A DNA stretch of 64,000 bases, taken from the NCBI RefSeq assembly GCF_020080835.1, contig NC_058160.1:24043152-24107151 (forward strand). Reading direction: 5' to 3'. The notes beneath the pieces were generated by a model that was not told the origin of the DNA, made no database searches, and saw only the letters and a list, made by a program, of their open reading frames with translations. Shown here piece by piece: positions 14,001 through 25,182 of the stretch (its first letter is position 1; each line of letters begins with the position of its first letter). This stretch comes from Cotesia glomerata (lineage: Eukaryota; Arthropoda; Insecta; Hymenoptera; Braconidae). A program made the translations under genes and the position numbers.

Positions 14001-14933
14001 TTTTTGAGCACTGTTGATTGTTCATTTATCTACCACTGTTGTCGCCGGACGAGTGTACGAGAGTGAAAAATCCTCAGGTAATTGTGTGTTGCTCGATTTT
14101 TATTTTCCCCGTCACACTAGTGGCTCAGAAGAGAGTAAAGAGTTGAGTGTGTTACACCCAACCGAAAACCGCCAAAAAGTTAAGAAAAAAATTTAAAAGA
14201 ATGTAGATGTAGTACCTGTCGTAATTTACGTGTACACGCTTAAGGTACTTTCTCTCACGATACCACTAATTTTTAAATGTTAGCCGTTTTCTTCCCTTTT
14301 TTACTTACAAATTTACAACATTTTTTCCTCTCACTGCTGAAAAAACTCAAGTAAATTAAAACCTCTACTCACGGCTTTTTATTTCTGACCACGAAATTTT
14401 TTTTAAAACCCCAATAAAACTTTTTACCACCAACTAAATTTAGATTTCTACTGAATTGATTTGATTTGAATATTCAAATCTAATAGATTATATACAATTC
14501 ATTAACGCACGCTCCAAAGCAACAGATATTTATAATACAATAAAAACAGGGTAGCAAAATAATATCGATAAATAATTTAATGCAAGAGTAAATACGATAT
14601 AACCCACAATTCAATTAATTACTGAACTTTAATTAATTCTGTTATTTTTTACTACAGTATGCGATATTCGGTTAACAAAAAGTTATTTCAATTTTTTAGT
14701 CCCTACGGACAAAGATTACATTTTCTTGATTAATTTTCATTGCTACGAAACTCTTTTGCTCTTCAATAAAATAATAAATCAATTGTCTTTGACTTTAAGT
14801 TCACAACGTTTAATTCAATTTCTCAAATAATGATTATAATTCAGACAAAACAAAATATACGAAAATTTAATTTTTGGTAAAAACCAAAGTGAAAAATTAA
14901 AAAAACTACACGGAGAAAAAAATATCGTTAGAA
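8098..14933. other. long non-coding stretch with balanced islands
   Basis: No coding exon is recognised. Islands of balanced composition occur at 8140-8960, 9530-9660, 10080-10480 (with a short GA run near 10110), 11500-11800 (CTACTC/CTCGAC-rich), 12400-12780 and 14000-14200. Between them lie AT-rich tracts containing TTCTTG- and CAAGAA-rich words (13010-13500) of the kind seen in the MITEs at 35.5 and 42.6 kb. A small inverted repeat occurs at about 12541-12583. A further CACGGAGAAAA terminus-like word lies at 14909. Confidence 0.5.
11090..11205. repeat. degenerate AGATCTG/CAGATC cluster
   Basis: The words CAGATC, AGATCT, GATCTG, CAGATT and their complements recur about ten times in 115 bases, in both orientations. 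The same vocabulary appears, better preserved, at 21.1 kb and inside the CCCGGG-ended element at 54.4 kb, which suggests a shared repeat family. Confidence 0.45.
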
Positions 14934-14964
14934 CACGGAGAAAATAAAACAGCAATGATTACTG

Positions 14965-15019
14965 TTTTTTTTTTTTTTTTTTTTTTTCAATAATAATGGT
15001 TTATTTATTTAGCCTTTGG

Positions 15020-15092
<73 letters not shown>

Positions 15093-15429
15093 AATTACAA
15101 TATAATTCACTCTTATTACAATTTATTCATTTGCACATCGTCTTTTAATTTAATTTCAACTTTCAGCTATTAATAATATAAAATAAAAATAATACAATAT
15201 CATACAATACGTCTCAGGTCATAAATTCTTTAACATCAATAAATTAAACATCGATCTTCATCTTAACATATTCAGCTAACAGTCTCTTGAAACCAGAAAT
15301 AGTTGTTTGATCTTTTATTTCTTTTGGTAAATCATTAAACATATTAAAACTTAAATATGTAATCTTTTTTTCGGCATTTTTTGTTCTAGTACCTTTTACA
15401 TTAATTACAACTATTAGAAAAATGTTCAT
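14965..15429 (-). mobile_element. 5'-truncated non-LTR retrotransposon (LINE) 3' end
   Basis: On the minus strand a frame (15429 down to a stop at 15244) ends with the segment SFNMFNDLPKEIKDQTTISG followed by FKRLLAEYV. This is the typical C-terminal signature of insect LINE reverse-transcriptase ORFs (a 'LP.EI....s...FK..L..Y' pattern). Downstream of the stop come a 3' UTR, a (TA)35 repeat, the word AGCCAAAGGCTAAATAAATA and a 23-A tail (poly-T at 14965-14987 on the plus strand). The reverse-transcriptase core is absent, so the copy is dead on arrival. It lies inside a MITE. Confidence 0.65.
15021..15090. repeat. (TA)35 microsatellite
   Basis: Seventy bases of uninterrupted TA dinucleotide, located in the 3' UTR of the minus-strand LINE fragment. 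Confidence 0.95.
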
Positions 15430-15618
15430 AGTCAGTAGTGAGTGCTGTACGAAACACGACTGGTTAGTTCCAGAACACGACTTAGTAGTGTGCAGACAAT
15501 AGTCAGTAGCTTTTATGTAGTGCTCTCTACTGTCTCAAACATTTTAACCTCATTTTCTTCCAAAACAGTACTGAGTACTGTACAAAGCAGTAATCAATGT
15601 TGTTTTTTTTTCTCCGTG

Positions 15619-18600
15619 AATGAGGATACGTATCGTTATTCTGACTATGCGCCGTATAGTCATTTTTTTTAGAGATACGCTATATAGCCAATTCAGCTAT
15701 ACAGCGGATCATCAAAATGACGATCATCATTATTTTAGGCATTACATTTAATTAACTCAACTATACAGATCCTCACGTTAACAAAACAGTTGCCTGTTTT
15801 GATGAAACTACATATATTTACAAGAGCTATTCTCTGTATGTTTAAGTCAAACAAATGAATCCTTAAATCAGAAATCCGGATCGTTATTTTAAGGAAACGT
15901 CATGTGAGGATACGTTGGATAGTCATTTTAAGAATATTTTTTTTTCCGTTCATTATTTCATAAAAACAAAGAATTTTTTTTAAAATGATGGACCCAATGA
16001 ATTTTTTTTTAAAGCTATCGTCTTTTTAATTTTTTTGACAACACAAATCATAGGAAAAGTTTCATAGATAAAGATTATTTTTATTGCACAAAAAAAAATA
16101 ACAGATAACATTTCACGATTGTTAGTTAAAAAATGTCATTTTTTACCATGTAATATTAAAAAAATTAAAGAGCCTCTCACGTTCACTCAACAAATTACAT
16201 CGTAAAAACTTTGAGTTTCGTAATACACTCGTTTTCTGTAATAACCTATCAAAAGTGTGATTAGATTTCACAGTATTATTCTGCGCAACATGTTATCATA
16301 TGTGAAGTGCAGAAAAATGAAGTCACGTATGTTTTTATTAGTTGAGTCTTTTGCCTTCAGTCTTATTTTACCTAACTTTATTTTACTTTATTCTATTATT
16401 TAAGAAAATGTAACCTTTGCCAGAGTAAAATAAAATTGAGGTAGGAATAAAAAAGTGAATACATCTGACTGCAGTATAGTCCGAGTTATATTCGCGAGAG
16501 AGCTTACTAGTCACGGCACTTGTAATTCATAAAAGTTTATCACCCCTGGAGAGCCATTTCCTGGCAGCGTTGGAGAGGTGTCGAGAAGTCCCTCAGAGAA
16601 TTCACAAGGCGTGTGTGGTCCGTACTGGCACTACTCTTGCTCTTTATCTTTCTTTGCCTCTGTACATCCCTTATACTTTTCTCTGCTCTGCTCCAGCGCC
16701 TTCTATTCCACTGGCGAAGACCAACAGACGACTACGTTCCGCGAACTGAAAAATGAACCAATAAAAAGACAAGAGTTTATATGAGAAAATGGGCTCGAAA
16801 GGGAGACTAAAAAGATGGGAACGAACCAAATAGAGATGAGTATGCTGTTGTACGTGTATTTTTCAGAGTAGAGTAGAGTAGAGCAAGCGCTCTATTATAC
16901 CCTGCGAGAAAATAAGGGGAGTTAAATAAAAAATACGAAATATGAAATGAAAATAAAAATGAATTTTCTTAGAAGTGAATATGTATGTCTGTATGATATT
17001 TTTACTTACTGACATTGATATTCTTGTTCAAAAGGAAAAAGCTAATAGAAAAGACGTCGATGGCTCGTGAGACAAGAGCAAAACTGCGCGAATGTAAATA
17101 AACGATTTACTTGCTAGGATCAAATTTCACTTTAGAGTATTTTCCAATTTTTCTAAATGAGAAACGTCAGTTTGTATACAACAGCGAATGCTTTTGCTTC
17201 TCTTCTACTGGTACTATTACTTCTCTACGGGGCCACTTAAATGAGATGAAAGAAGTTAAAGAAGAGGCTAAAGTTGAGTAGTTTACTCCTGCTGAGAGAC
17301 TCTGAAAGTTAATCAAGGATATAAGATACTCGATATTCCGTCCGAAGTTCTTTTTTACTCTATCGGCTATTTTGCGTCGATCAAAAAAGTTTAAGGAAAA
17401 TTAATAACAATTTTGACCCATTCAACGAAAAATTTGCCCGTTTTTTTGTTAAGTGTCTGAAAAAAAATTATTTCTAAAGATATTTTACTTTAGAAACACG
17501 AATTTAGAATGTTTTTGAAGCTCCTGAAGAAAAATTTACTAAAATTTTTACAATCCAATTTTTTACCAGTTATTCATTTATATCTTAGGAATATGCAAAA
17601 AAAAAATTAAAAGTTAAAAGAAGTTACACTTTTAAAGTTACTTAAAAATTTACAATAAATCAAAACTTTAAAAAATTCTTACAAGGACATATTTTTGAAT
17701 GTGGAAATTTTAAATTTCACATTTACTAGTATTGTTATAAGTTGATTATGGTAATTTACGGAGTATCAAATTTTTCCTGGGCTTTTTTTAGAGCCAATCG
17801 ATTTAAAAAGCGACGTGCGTTTATTTATAATCCTGAGTAGAAGATAAAGAATGCAGGCAAGCCGTCGAGCACGGCCAGGAATATCTGAGTAAGATCGATC
17901 CTGAGTGGAGACTTTAGACGGAAAATTGTGCATCGAGATTTAATACTACTACAAAGACGGGTACTACTACTGCCGGATCGTCTACAAGCAACCACAAAGC
18001 CGAGGAATAAGCAAATGTAGACTGTGAAATTGGAAATTCGTCTGGAGGCCAGCCACGTACGGTTTTTTAACATTTTTTATTCACTCTCCAGATCGGCTGA
18101 ATATAAGCGGGCTTATATATAATGCATAAAAATAAATCATTGCCGAAAAAACGTAAAATCTGTGCATTCTAAAAGGAGAAATGCCGATTAAATTTTTAAT
18201 ATAATTTTTCGTTCTCTGATTTATTTTTATTTTCATTATATTATTGTGGCGTTTTTATATATTTCAATTTAATCTCGCAGAACTTTACTTAGGCGACTTC
18301 TTTCTTTATTATCTTGGAATAGAAATCAAAGGAAATTAAAATGGATAAATGGAAGCTTATAAATATTTGTAGTAAAGGGTTTTATCTATATATTAGAAAT
18401 AAAAGATTTAACAGAGAAAAATAGTAAGAGGAATAAAAATAATTTAAAAATAATAAGAATAATAAATAAAAAAGTACAGATAAAAATGAAACGTAGATAG
18501 AATAGGGAGGGATAACGAGAGAAAAAAGTACGTGATCGATCGAGCCTTGGAGATATTTGACAGGCTGTCGCTAAAGGACCGAATGCTTTCAGTTATTCTG

Positions 18601-20372
18601 CAGTTGAGCGAATGTTGTTTGAACAAGTGGAACAATAGAATTTTCTAAAGGCTGTACTTTTGACAAAGTACAACTTTTCCTTCTAATCAAAATATTTTTT
18701 CATATTTTTATTTTAACCAACAAAAAATAGGGAGCTTTTTTTTCAACTTGACAAACGATAGAAAATGTGAAAGCCAAATCTTCAATATTAAATAAAAAAA
18801 TGTCGTATTTAATAATAAACATAACAATAATATATGACTAAAAATATCAAAACTTTTCTTAAAATAAATAAAAAAATATTAGTTCAACTAAAAATGTAAA
18901 AACTACTTAAATAATTTTTAATTTCCCAACGACAAAATAAAAATAAAATATTCACCAGATAATTATTTAACCGACAAAAAGTTATTATTAACATAACTGT
19001 TTTATTTCCGGGCGGAAATAAAACAGTTGAGAATTCTCAATGAGCCAAGTGCGGCAGTACGTCAAGTTGACGACTTGAGAAAAAAGATAAGTTGCCTGCC
19101 GGTGGTCTCAATGCTTCCCTTGTTAAAAAGTTAAAAAATTAATCTGAAAGAGGAAAAAATTCTAGCTAATTAAGAGAGCATCATCCGAGAGCTGTAGATA
19201 CTTCTTTTGTTGCAACGAGCATTCCACCAGGATGAGACAACGAGTACGTTAAAGTTACTGTTGTCTCGGGAGGTTTGGCTTTGACTGCAAGTGCGAAGGT
19301 ATACCGGTTATTTGTTATACGAGAAGTAGCGGGTGAAATTAGTCCTCGTTCCGCCGCAGCACAGTCCTCATCTCCTTTACTTCTATATACATAAGTCTTG
19401 GTTGCCTCTCCTATTCTCATCTTCATCCCCATATACTCTTCTCTTTTTCAGTTGGCATGGTCTTAGCCTTGCCTTTAATACTCACGTAGCGCCTTTCAAC
19501 CATCCTAGTTCCACCTGAGAAAGCACGCAAATTACTTCATTACAAGATTATTCCCAACCGCGTACTTGTATTATAACATCCTCAATCCAGTTCACCTGCT
19601 TTTCTGTTTATATCCATTTATCAATATAATATATGGCTATGTGATGTGGAAATCTTCTATTTATACATACGTCATATATCTACACCGAGAGATCTATTTG
19701 CACTGAACCAATTATACGTTGTTTCAGCAGAGTAAACTACCTGGTATAATATTCCGTCAGCAGCTTGCTTTCCGGGACCAATGTATAATAATAATATAAT
19801 GATAAAATCTCATCAGGCTTAACGAACCGAAAGACGTGAGGGCGATTCGTCACTAGTAAGCCCACAGTTCTGTGGCATATGCCGTATGAACCCTCTGGGA
19901 AATACACCCATGTATAGCACCAGCAACTGTAACAGTAACAGTGACAGTACTGCCTACTATTATATTCAAATATACTTACCAATCCCGATTTCTGTCTATT
20001 TATACGTTCATGTCCTCCTATTGATATACAGCCGATAGTGGTTAATTGACTGCGATGAGGATGAGCCATTAAGCTAAAATCGTTTCGCAGTAACGCGTAT
20101 TGATGGTCGAGTGATACACGTGTTTTGTTATAAATTTTTATTACGCTCCTCGAGTGCTATATTCTGTCATGTCAGGTTTGAGTGTGGGTATTTTTTAATT
20201 ATTTTTGATATAATCAGAGTTTTAGTATACACTAAAAAAAAAAAAATTATAATTTTTAGTGTCTAGACAAAAATTTCTTGATTCAGGAATTAACCATTTA
20301 AATTTTTTAGTGTCTGGACAGAAAAATATCAACATCTATTTTCATTGTGTAATAAGTAAACAAACAAATAGC
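15619..20372. other. long non-coding stretch
   Basis: No exon is supportable. Balanced-composition islands lie at 16490-16790, 17180-17340, 17820-18070 and 19020-20160. The last is the largest and includes a CAGTAA-type repeat (19921-19954). Frames of 60-110 codons in these islands lack start context, domains or matching splice sites. 20220-20330 carries small palindromic words (CACTAAAAA and TTTTTAGTG) related to the MITE termini. Confidence 0.5.
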
Positions 20373-20374
20373 TA

Positions 20375-21075
20375 CACGGAAAGAAAATTGAAGGAGTTTT
20401 TACTATTTTACTATTGTAATTTTTACTAAATAAAATAGTAACCGTGGACTATACTTCTCATTTAGTAATTTTTACGATCTACTATTGTAAATTTTATCCA
20501 ACAAATAAGACTAGCAAGAGTCTTAAAAAGTCGAATACTATAGAGCAAATTATACAATATGTGTTTGTGAACTTTACAATTCAACTATTGTAAAAATTCA
20601 CAGTTGGTTTTTTTAAAAGAAATAATAGGGAGGGAGAGAGATAGAAGGTTGGACTAATTGGTACCTGTACAGTAATCGAAAAAAGAAACCGACATTTTTG
20701 TGCTATCTGGGAATCGAACTCAGAACTTGTGTTGGCAGCCAGAGACTCTCCCTCTACGCTATCCGAGGTAAACTAAGACCCATATCCTTTAACATTTACA
20801 TAAACTCGGAGTCTAGCGCTGTGCACGGCCATCACTCACACTAATTGAGAAACATTCCAATTCAACTATTGTAAAATTTGCTATAGTTCTATTGGAAAGA
20901 TACAGAGGTAGCACTGGAAATTTTAATCTCTTACTTTTTACAATAGTAATATCGTATTTTTTCATGAATAAATAGTATTTTTTCTTCTAAAATATTTGAC
21001 AATTAATAGTAATAAAAGTATAGTCCAGCTTTACAATAGTTGTATCGTAAATTTTCCCAGAAATTTTTTCCCGTG
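20375..21075. mobile_element. TACACGG-TIR MITE (701 bp)
   Basis: The element starts CACGGAAAGAAAATT directly after TA (20373-20374) and ends TTTTTTCCCGTG directly before TA (21076-21077). The interior is full of ACTATTGTAA and complementary TTACAATAGT words in both orientations. A tRNA-like remnant is embedded at 20701-20772. There is no coding capacity. The TA flanks agree with a Tc1/mariner-type target duplication. Confidence 0.7.
20701..20772 (-). repeat. tRNA-like pol III promoter remnant, minus strand
   Basis: Read on the minus strand, an A-box-like TAGCGTAGAGG (20751-20761) is followed after 30 bases by a B-box-like AGTTCGATTCC (20710-20720). The T-arm folds with one mismatch and a possible anticodon loop CTGCCAA (GCC, glycine-like) is visible. 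The acceptor and anticodon stems do not pair, so it is a tRNA-derived SINE head or pseudogene rather than a functional tRNA. It sits inside a MITE. Confidence 0.5.
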
Positions 21076-21099
21076 TATTTTCGACCCGGGAAAAATGGA

Positions 21100-21215
21100 T
21101 TAGATCTGGCCATATATAAACAGATCTGGCCAGATCTTTAAATTGTCTCTAACTGACGAGATCTGGCCAGATATAATCAGATCTGACCAGATCTGGTCAG
21201 ATCTTTAAATTGCCC
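21100..21215. repeat. AGATCTGGCCAGATCT palindromic cluster
   Basis: The palindromic words AGATCTGGCC, GGCCAGATCT, CAGATCTGACCAGATC and AGATCTTTAAATTG recur through 115 bases just downstream of TCGACCCGGG (21081-21090). TCGACCCGGG is also the terminal word of the 54.4 kb element, so this may be a truncated relative of it. Confidence 0.55.
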
Positions 21216-21246
21216 AGGTTAAAAAGATTATATATAATTATATATA

Positions 21247-21454
21247 CACGCAAAAAAAAAAAAATTGGGGCTGCCACATGATTTTCATGTGACTGCCACA
21301 TGATTTTCCTGTGGCAGCCACATCATTTTTTCATGTGGCTACTACATGATTTTCATGTGGCTGCTACATGATTTTCCTGTGGCAGTCACATGATTTTTTC
21401 ATGTGGCTGGCATATGATTTTCATGTGACAGCAACATGATTTTCATGTGGCAGG
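21247..21454. repeat. array of eight CACATGATTTTCATGTG mini-palindromes
   Basis: After TA and a MITE-like terminus (CACGCAAAAAAAA) come eight consecutive imperfect palindromes of the form (C/T/A)ACATGA-TTT-TCATGTG, spaced by CTGC, GGCAGC or GGCTGC words. The array runs from 21271 to 21454. A diverged version of the same unit occurs in a MITE at 31.9-32.1 kb. No right terminus was found, so the host element seems truncated. Confidence 0.75.
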
Positions 21455-21513
21455 CAATACTATAATAACAGTTAAAACAACAAAAATAATAATTATCATG
21501 ATAATAATAATAA

Positions 21514-21840
21514 TCTATATTATTAAGAGAATAAGAAAAATTTTGTGGTCAGTATATTTTTATGATAAAATGGGTTTTTATGGTTAAATTTGGTACCATT
21601 AGTAAGGTCTTGATCCGGAGTTGTGCCTTTTCAAGGTTTCATATCATTCTCACTAATAGTCAATTTACTATGATAAGAATTAAGGCTGCATTCGAAAATG
21701 CTCTATCTCTAGATACATAATTAAGAAATGACCTTGAATCTGGTGAACTATTGCCATTTTTAAAGATATAAGCTCATCCCAACATTACACTCATCGAGAC
21801 CTTTCGTTTGAGTACCCACCTCAACTTTTCATATATTTAT
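21514..21840 (+). mobile_element. Helitron-like 5' fragment
   Basis: The segment begins A|TCTATATTATTAAGAGAATA (TC at 21514-21515). The words TCTATATTATTAA recur inside the MITEs at 24.86 and 28.91 kb. It ends with GATATAAGCTCATCCCAACA..CATCGAGACC..TTTGAGTACCCACC, which closely matches the repeated unit inside the Helitron at 51.1-51.6 kb. It is cut off at 21841 by a TAGGGTGGGCC element. No Helitron 3' hairpin/CTAG end was found downstream. Confidence 0.5.
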
Positions 21841-22180
21841 TAGGGTGGGCCAAAAAAAACTTTTAATTTTTTTTTCTTTAGCTACCGCGAAAATATCGTC
21901 CAAGATGACGAAAAAAAAATTCTGGTCGAGTTTGAGCTCTTAATATCAATATCTAGAGGTGTCACATGGTGATTTTTGATTTCCCCTTTAAATAACACGG
22001 GAATTTTTTTTTTTTTTTTTTCGGAATTTTGATGTATCTCAACGAGTTATTGTGTGGTAAAAATAAATAAATATTTTTGTAGGAAATTGAACGGCCTACA
22101 AAAAAGGTCTGATATAATTTTTCGCTTAGTCAACTCGGTTAAAAGTTATTCGCAGTTAAAATTCAACTTAAAATAATATA
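21841..22180 (+). mobile_element. TAGGGTGGGCC-terminus element, one end
   Basis: The terminus TAGGGTGGGCCAAAAAAAAC is followed by an ordered set of words (AAATAACAC, TTTTTGTAGGAAATT, CTACAAAAAAGGTCTGATA, AATTTTTCG, TTAAAAGTTATT). These parallel the 295-base terminal arm of the long-TIR element at 49.3 kb. This is a diverged relative of that element. The opposite terminus was not found, so it is truncated or rearranged, and the right boundary is arbitrary. Confidence 0.55.
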
Positions 22181-24039
22181 CGATGACTTTCACAATTTTG
22201 TATACTTTTTAACAATAAAACGGCTTAAATTCATAAAACAACATATTTTTCGTGATTTTTCTCGTTTTTACTTCCCAAATTTATTGAGAAAAACTTATGT
22301 TATATGATAACCTACTCCCAATACGGATTACTTTTTTTTTCATTTTCCATGCGTTAAGAATGACTTTGAGATCATGTCAAAAAAATAAAAAAAAAAGTTG
22401 AAATTAATTTATTATTCAATATTTCCACGTGATGCATTCAAGTTTTAATCCTCAAATTTACAATATTATGTTTCTGCATAACTTTACCTTATTTAAAAGT
22501 TGCAAAAAACGAAAAAAAATTTTTTTTTACATTCAAAAATTGATATTTTTGAAAAATATCAATTAAATTAAAATTAAATTAAAATAAAATAAAATTTAAT
22601 TAAAATAAAATTAAATTTGCGTAGTAAATTTAACAAGTGACAATGGGGAGAGTTACCGGTTACAAAACTACTGAGCTTGTACCGTTTAATATATTTCTTC
22701 AGTTCAAAGTACTGTTGAAGTAATCTGTTACTATTTCACGCGTAACTCATCATCTCTTAATCGAATTATAATTTATAATTTAATTTATAATCTTTCATTA
22801 AGATCCAAAAAAAATTTTTTTTAATGAACCAATTCCTCAGTATAATAATTTAGGTTAATTTCTTTATGTTAGAGACTTATATTAAAATTTTTTTTCAACT
22901 CTGGAGGGTTGAGCTTAATTGGAACTTTTTTCCAGTACAAAATTAAATTATTTGGCTTCGGTAGTTTGGCTTAAAGCCATAGGGACCGAAGAATCACCGC
23001 ATTTCCTCGACAATCGTTTATTAGAAATATTTAAAAGTCTCGGTCTTTTTGTAGCCTGCAATTTTTTCAAGAGAGTTCATTAAAATTGGGTTTAATTAGA
23101 ACATCTGATGATCAATTATTTTTTTATTAATGTACAGGAAGTTGATCTTAACCAGTTGAACTGACGCATTTAAAGAATCAGAGAAAACTAGTGAAATACT
23201 AAAGTATCTTGGAACAAAAATCCATTTACTATTAATAGGATACGAGATCCAATAGAGTATCGCAATATACTGGGAAGAAATCCCAGGAGAGCGCGACGAC
23301 TGCTAAATTTCGAGGTGCACTTTCCGTTATCTCCTCAGCCCCGGTAGCAATTCTCACCCCTGCAGTAAACATCATCCCGGAATCTTGTTGTCCTATTTAG
23401 GCCGTATCGACCTACTGCCTGCCTAAGGAGGCGTGGATGGGAATGGAGATGGGACCAGAGTCAGAGGATGAGGATCTCAAAGGAGTAATCGGATACGAGA
23501 ACTCAGTACTCCTGTCCCTACACTTGACCTCTCACACAATAGGCTGACAAATAGTCTGGTAAGCTAGACCATTGAATCCTCAAGCCTATATCTGATATTA
23601 AAGCACCTTCACCCACTCAGATGCAAGTCCAAACTTATATCTATTCTCCTCACGTAATTTACGATTGCAGATGGACACTACTTATGCTTTTTTATTTCTG
23701 CTTCGATTCTTATGTTCAATTATTAACTTATGATTGAGAAAAAAGTCTATTTTGTGAATAATCAAAATGTTTTTTCTCAAAATGTAAGAAAAATATACTG
23801 AAAGAAAGAATAATTACTCTCTAGAAAAGAATTTCTTGACTTAAGAATTTGAAAAGAAACATTTAAATTTGATAATTTCTTGATAAAAGAATATTCATAT
23901 CTGTCTTCATTATATGATAATTGAACATATTAAATAATTTTATTTGAGTTAAGTAAAAACTTTTTTGATTAATTCTTTAGACAGAAAAATATATTCTTAA
24001 TATATATATTTTTTTGCGGAAAATAACGAATTGATTTAT
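22181..24039. other. non-coding stretch
   Basis: AT-rich to 22950. A small hairpin with arms CTTCGGT/ACCGAAG lies at 22956-22991. A balanced-composition island spans 23270-23640 with no frame that looks coding. 23790-24010 carries TTCTTG/CAAGAA-rich repeat words. No exon is recognised. Confidence 0.5.
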
Positions 24040-24690
24040 ACTGATTTATACTGATATTACAGATCAACAACAGACTAGACTTCAGAGAAAATTAAATGCT
24101 TGTGTACGATACATTTTTAAAATATCAAAGTATGAACATGTTACTCAATATTATACTGAGCTTCGTTGGCTGACACTTACTTCTAGGCGTAAATTTTTCT
24201 TATCGTGTCTTATTTATAAAGCATTGTATCTTAATCAAAAGCCTCTAATTAGGCGAGACAGAAATTCTTGAGCCTCGCCTACGCCGAGGAGATATTCGTC
24301 AAGACTATCTTGAGTTACCGGTTTATCATTCAGCGAAGTATGAAAAATCATTCTTGATATCTGCGGTTAAAATCTGGAATCAATTACCAGCTGATTGTAC
24401 GACGTTACCAACGTTTATGGAGTTTCGAACTGCTTGTTATGAATATTTTTTACAATCTAATAGATCATAATATGTATTCATTGTATTAGAATTTAGTGAT
24501 GATTGAGTGATTGAGTGACTGAGTGTTTAACACACTATATTATATATACTACTTTATATATATACTTTATATATACTACTTAACACACTACTTTATATAT
24601 TATATTAAGATTTTTTGTATCAATTTTGGATGGCCGCAAGGAGTTTCGACTTCATGGCCAATTAAATAAATAAATAATAATAATAATAAT
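24040..24690 (+). mobile_element. LINE 3' end with broken reverse-transcriptase ORF
   Basis: Frame one (24065 to a stop at 24269-24271) reads RLQRKLNACVRYIFK..YEH..QYYTELRWLTLTSRRKFFL..LIYKALY. After a +1 shift, frame two (24264-24470) reads LEPRLRRGDIR..LELPVYHSAKYEKSFLISAVKIWNQLP..LPTFMEFR and ends at TAA. This order is the classic C-terminal region of insect non-LTR (Jockey/CR1-type) reverse-transcriptase proteins: N.cvR, the ELgWL..RR pair, a P..hs..y..SF segment, then WN.LP. A 3' UTR follows, with GATGGCCGCAAGGAG and a TAAATAAATAAATAAT tail. The copy is 5'-truncated and frameshifted, hence non-functional. Confidence 0.85.
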
Positions 24691-24706
24691 TTAAGAGAAA
24701 TATTCA

Positions 24707-25182
24707 CACGGAAAAAAAAAATTCGTTCTGGTAACCTAACTGTAGAGTTACCACAACTATACACAGTTTACTATTCGTTGTAGAGTTACAGTCAGAGTGC
24801 GCTGACATATTTCATAACCTTCTAAAATGACAAACAGAATTATTTTTTTACTAATCTATATTATTAAAAATATATGAGAACAATTAAGTTCCCAATTTAT
24901 TTATTTAAGGAAATAGGTTTTTTTTTTTTGTCAAATTGAATTTCGTTAGAACAGTTTTGTATTTATGGTTTTTCAAGGTTCATTTGCAGTGACTGTTAAT
25001 TTAATTTATTAGTTGAATATATTGTGATAAGTAATAAATTATCGGAATACATTCAAAGCTCAACGATGTAGAGTTGCAGGAGCCAAACGGTATTGTTACT
25101 ATAAGAATACGTTAACCTACTGGAACTTTTTACAACTAACTAACTACTATAGAGTTCCTATAGCAAAATTTTTTTCTCTGTA
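24707..25182. mobile_element. CACGGAAAA-TIR MITE, internally deleted copy A
   Basis: It begins CACGGAAAAAAAAAATTCGT and ends AAAATTTTTTTCTCTGTA, flanked by CA on both sides. It matches copy B (28653-29619) along three collinear blocks: the left terminus with GTAGAGTTACCACAAC, a middle block with GTGCGCTGACATATTTC, and a right block with AGCTCAACGATGTAGAG. It lacks about 115 and about 370 bases present in B. It inserted right next to the tail of the LINE at 24690. Confidence 0.8.

Larger units (their letters stand above)
14934..15618. mobile_element. CACGGAGAAAA-TIR MITE, interrupted by a LINE 3' end
   Basis: The left terminus at 14934 reads CACGGAGAAAATAAAACAGC and continues AATGATTACTG. The right terminus (ending 15618) in reverse complement reads CACGGAGAAAAAAAAACAAC and continues ATTGATTACTG. 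The terminal inverted repeats are therefore about 31 bases with few differences. The flanks are AA on both sides rather than the TA seen at sister elements. Most of the interior is a later insertion of a minus-strand LINE 3' end (14965-15429). Confidence 0.65.

Noticed and set aside
19737..20069. 110-residue antisense frame
   Set aside because: Cys/Tyr-scattered sequence with no ordered motif or signal peptide; no splice support.
20701..20772. functional tRNA-Gly gene
   Set aside because: A and B boxes are present but the acceptor and anticodon stems do not pair and it lies inside a MITE.
21271..21454. CRISPR-like array
   Set aside because: Units are adjacent palindromes without unique spacers, and the host is a eukaryote.
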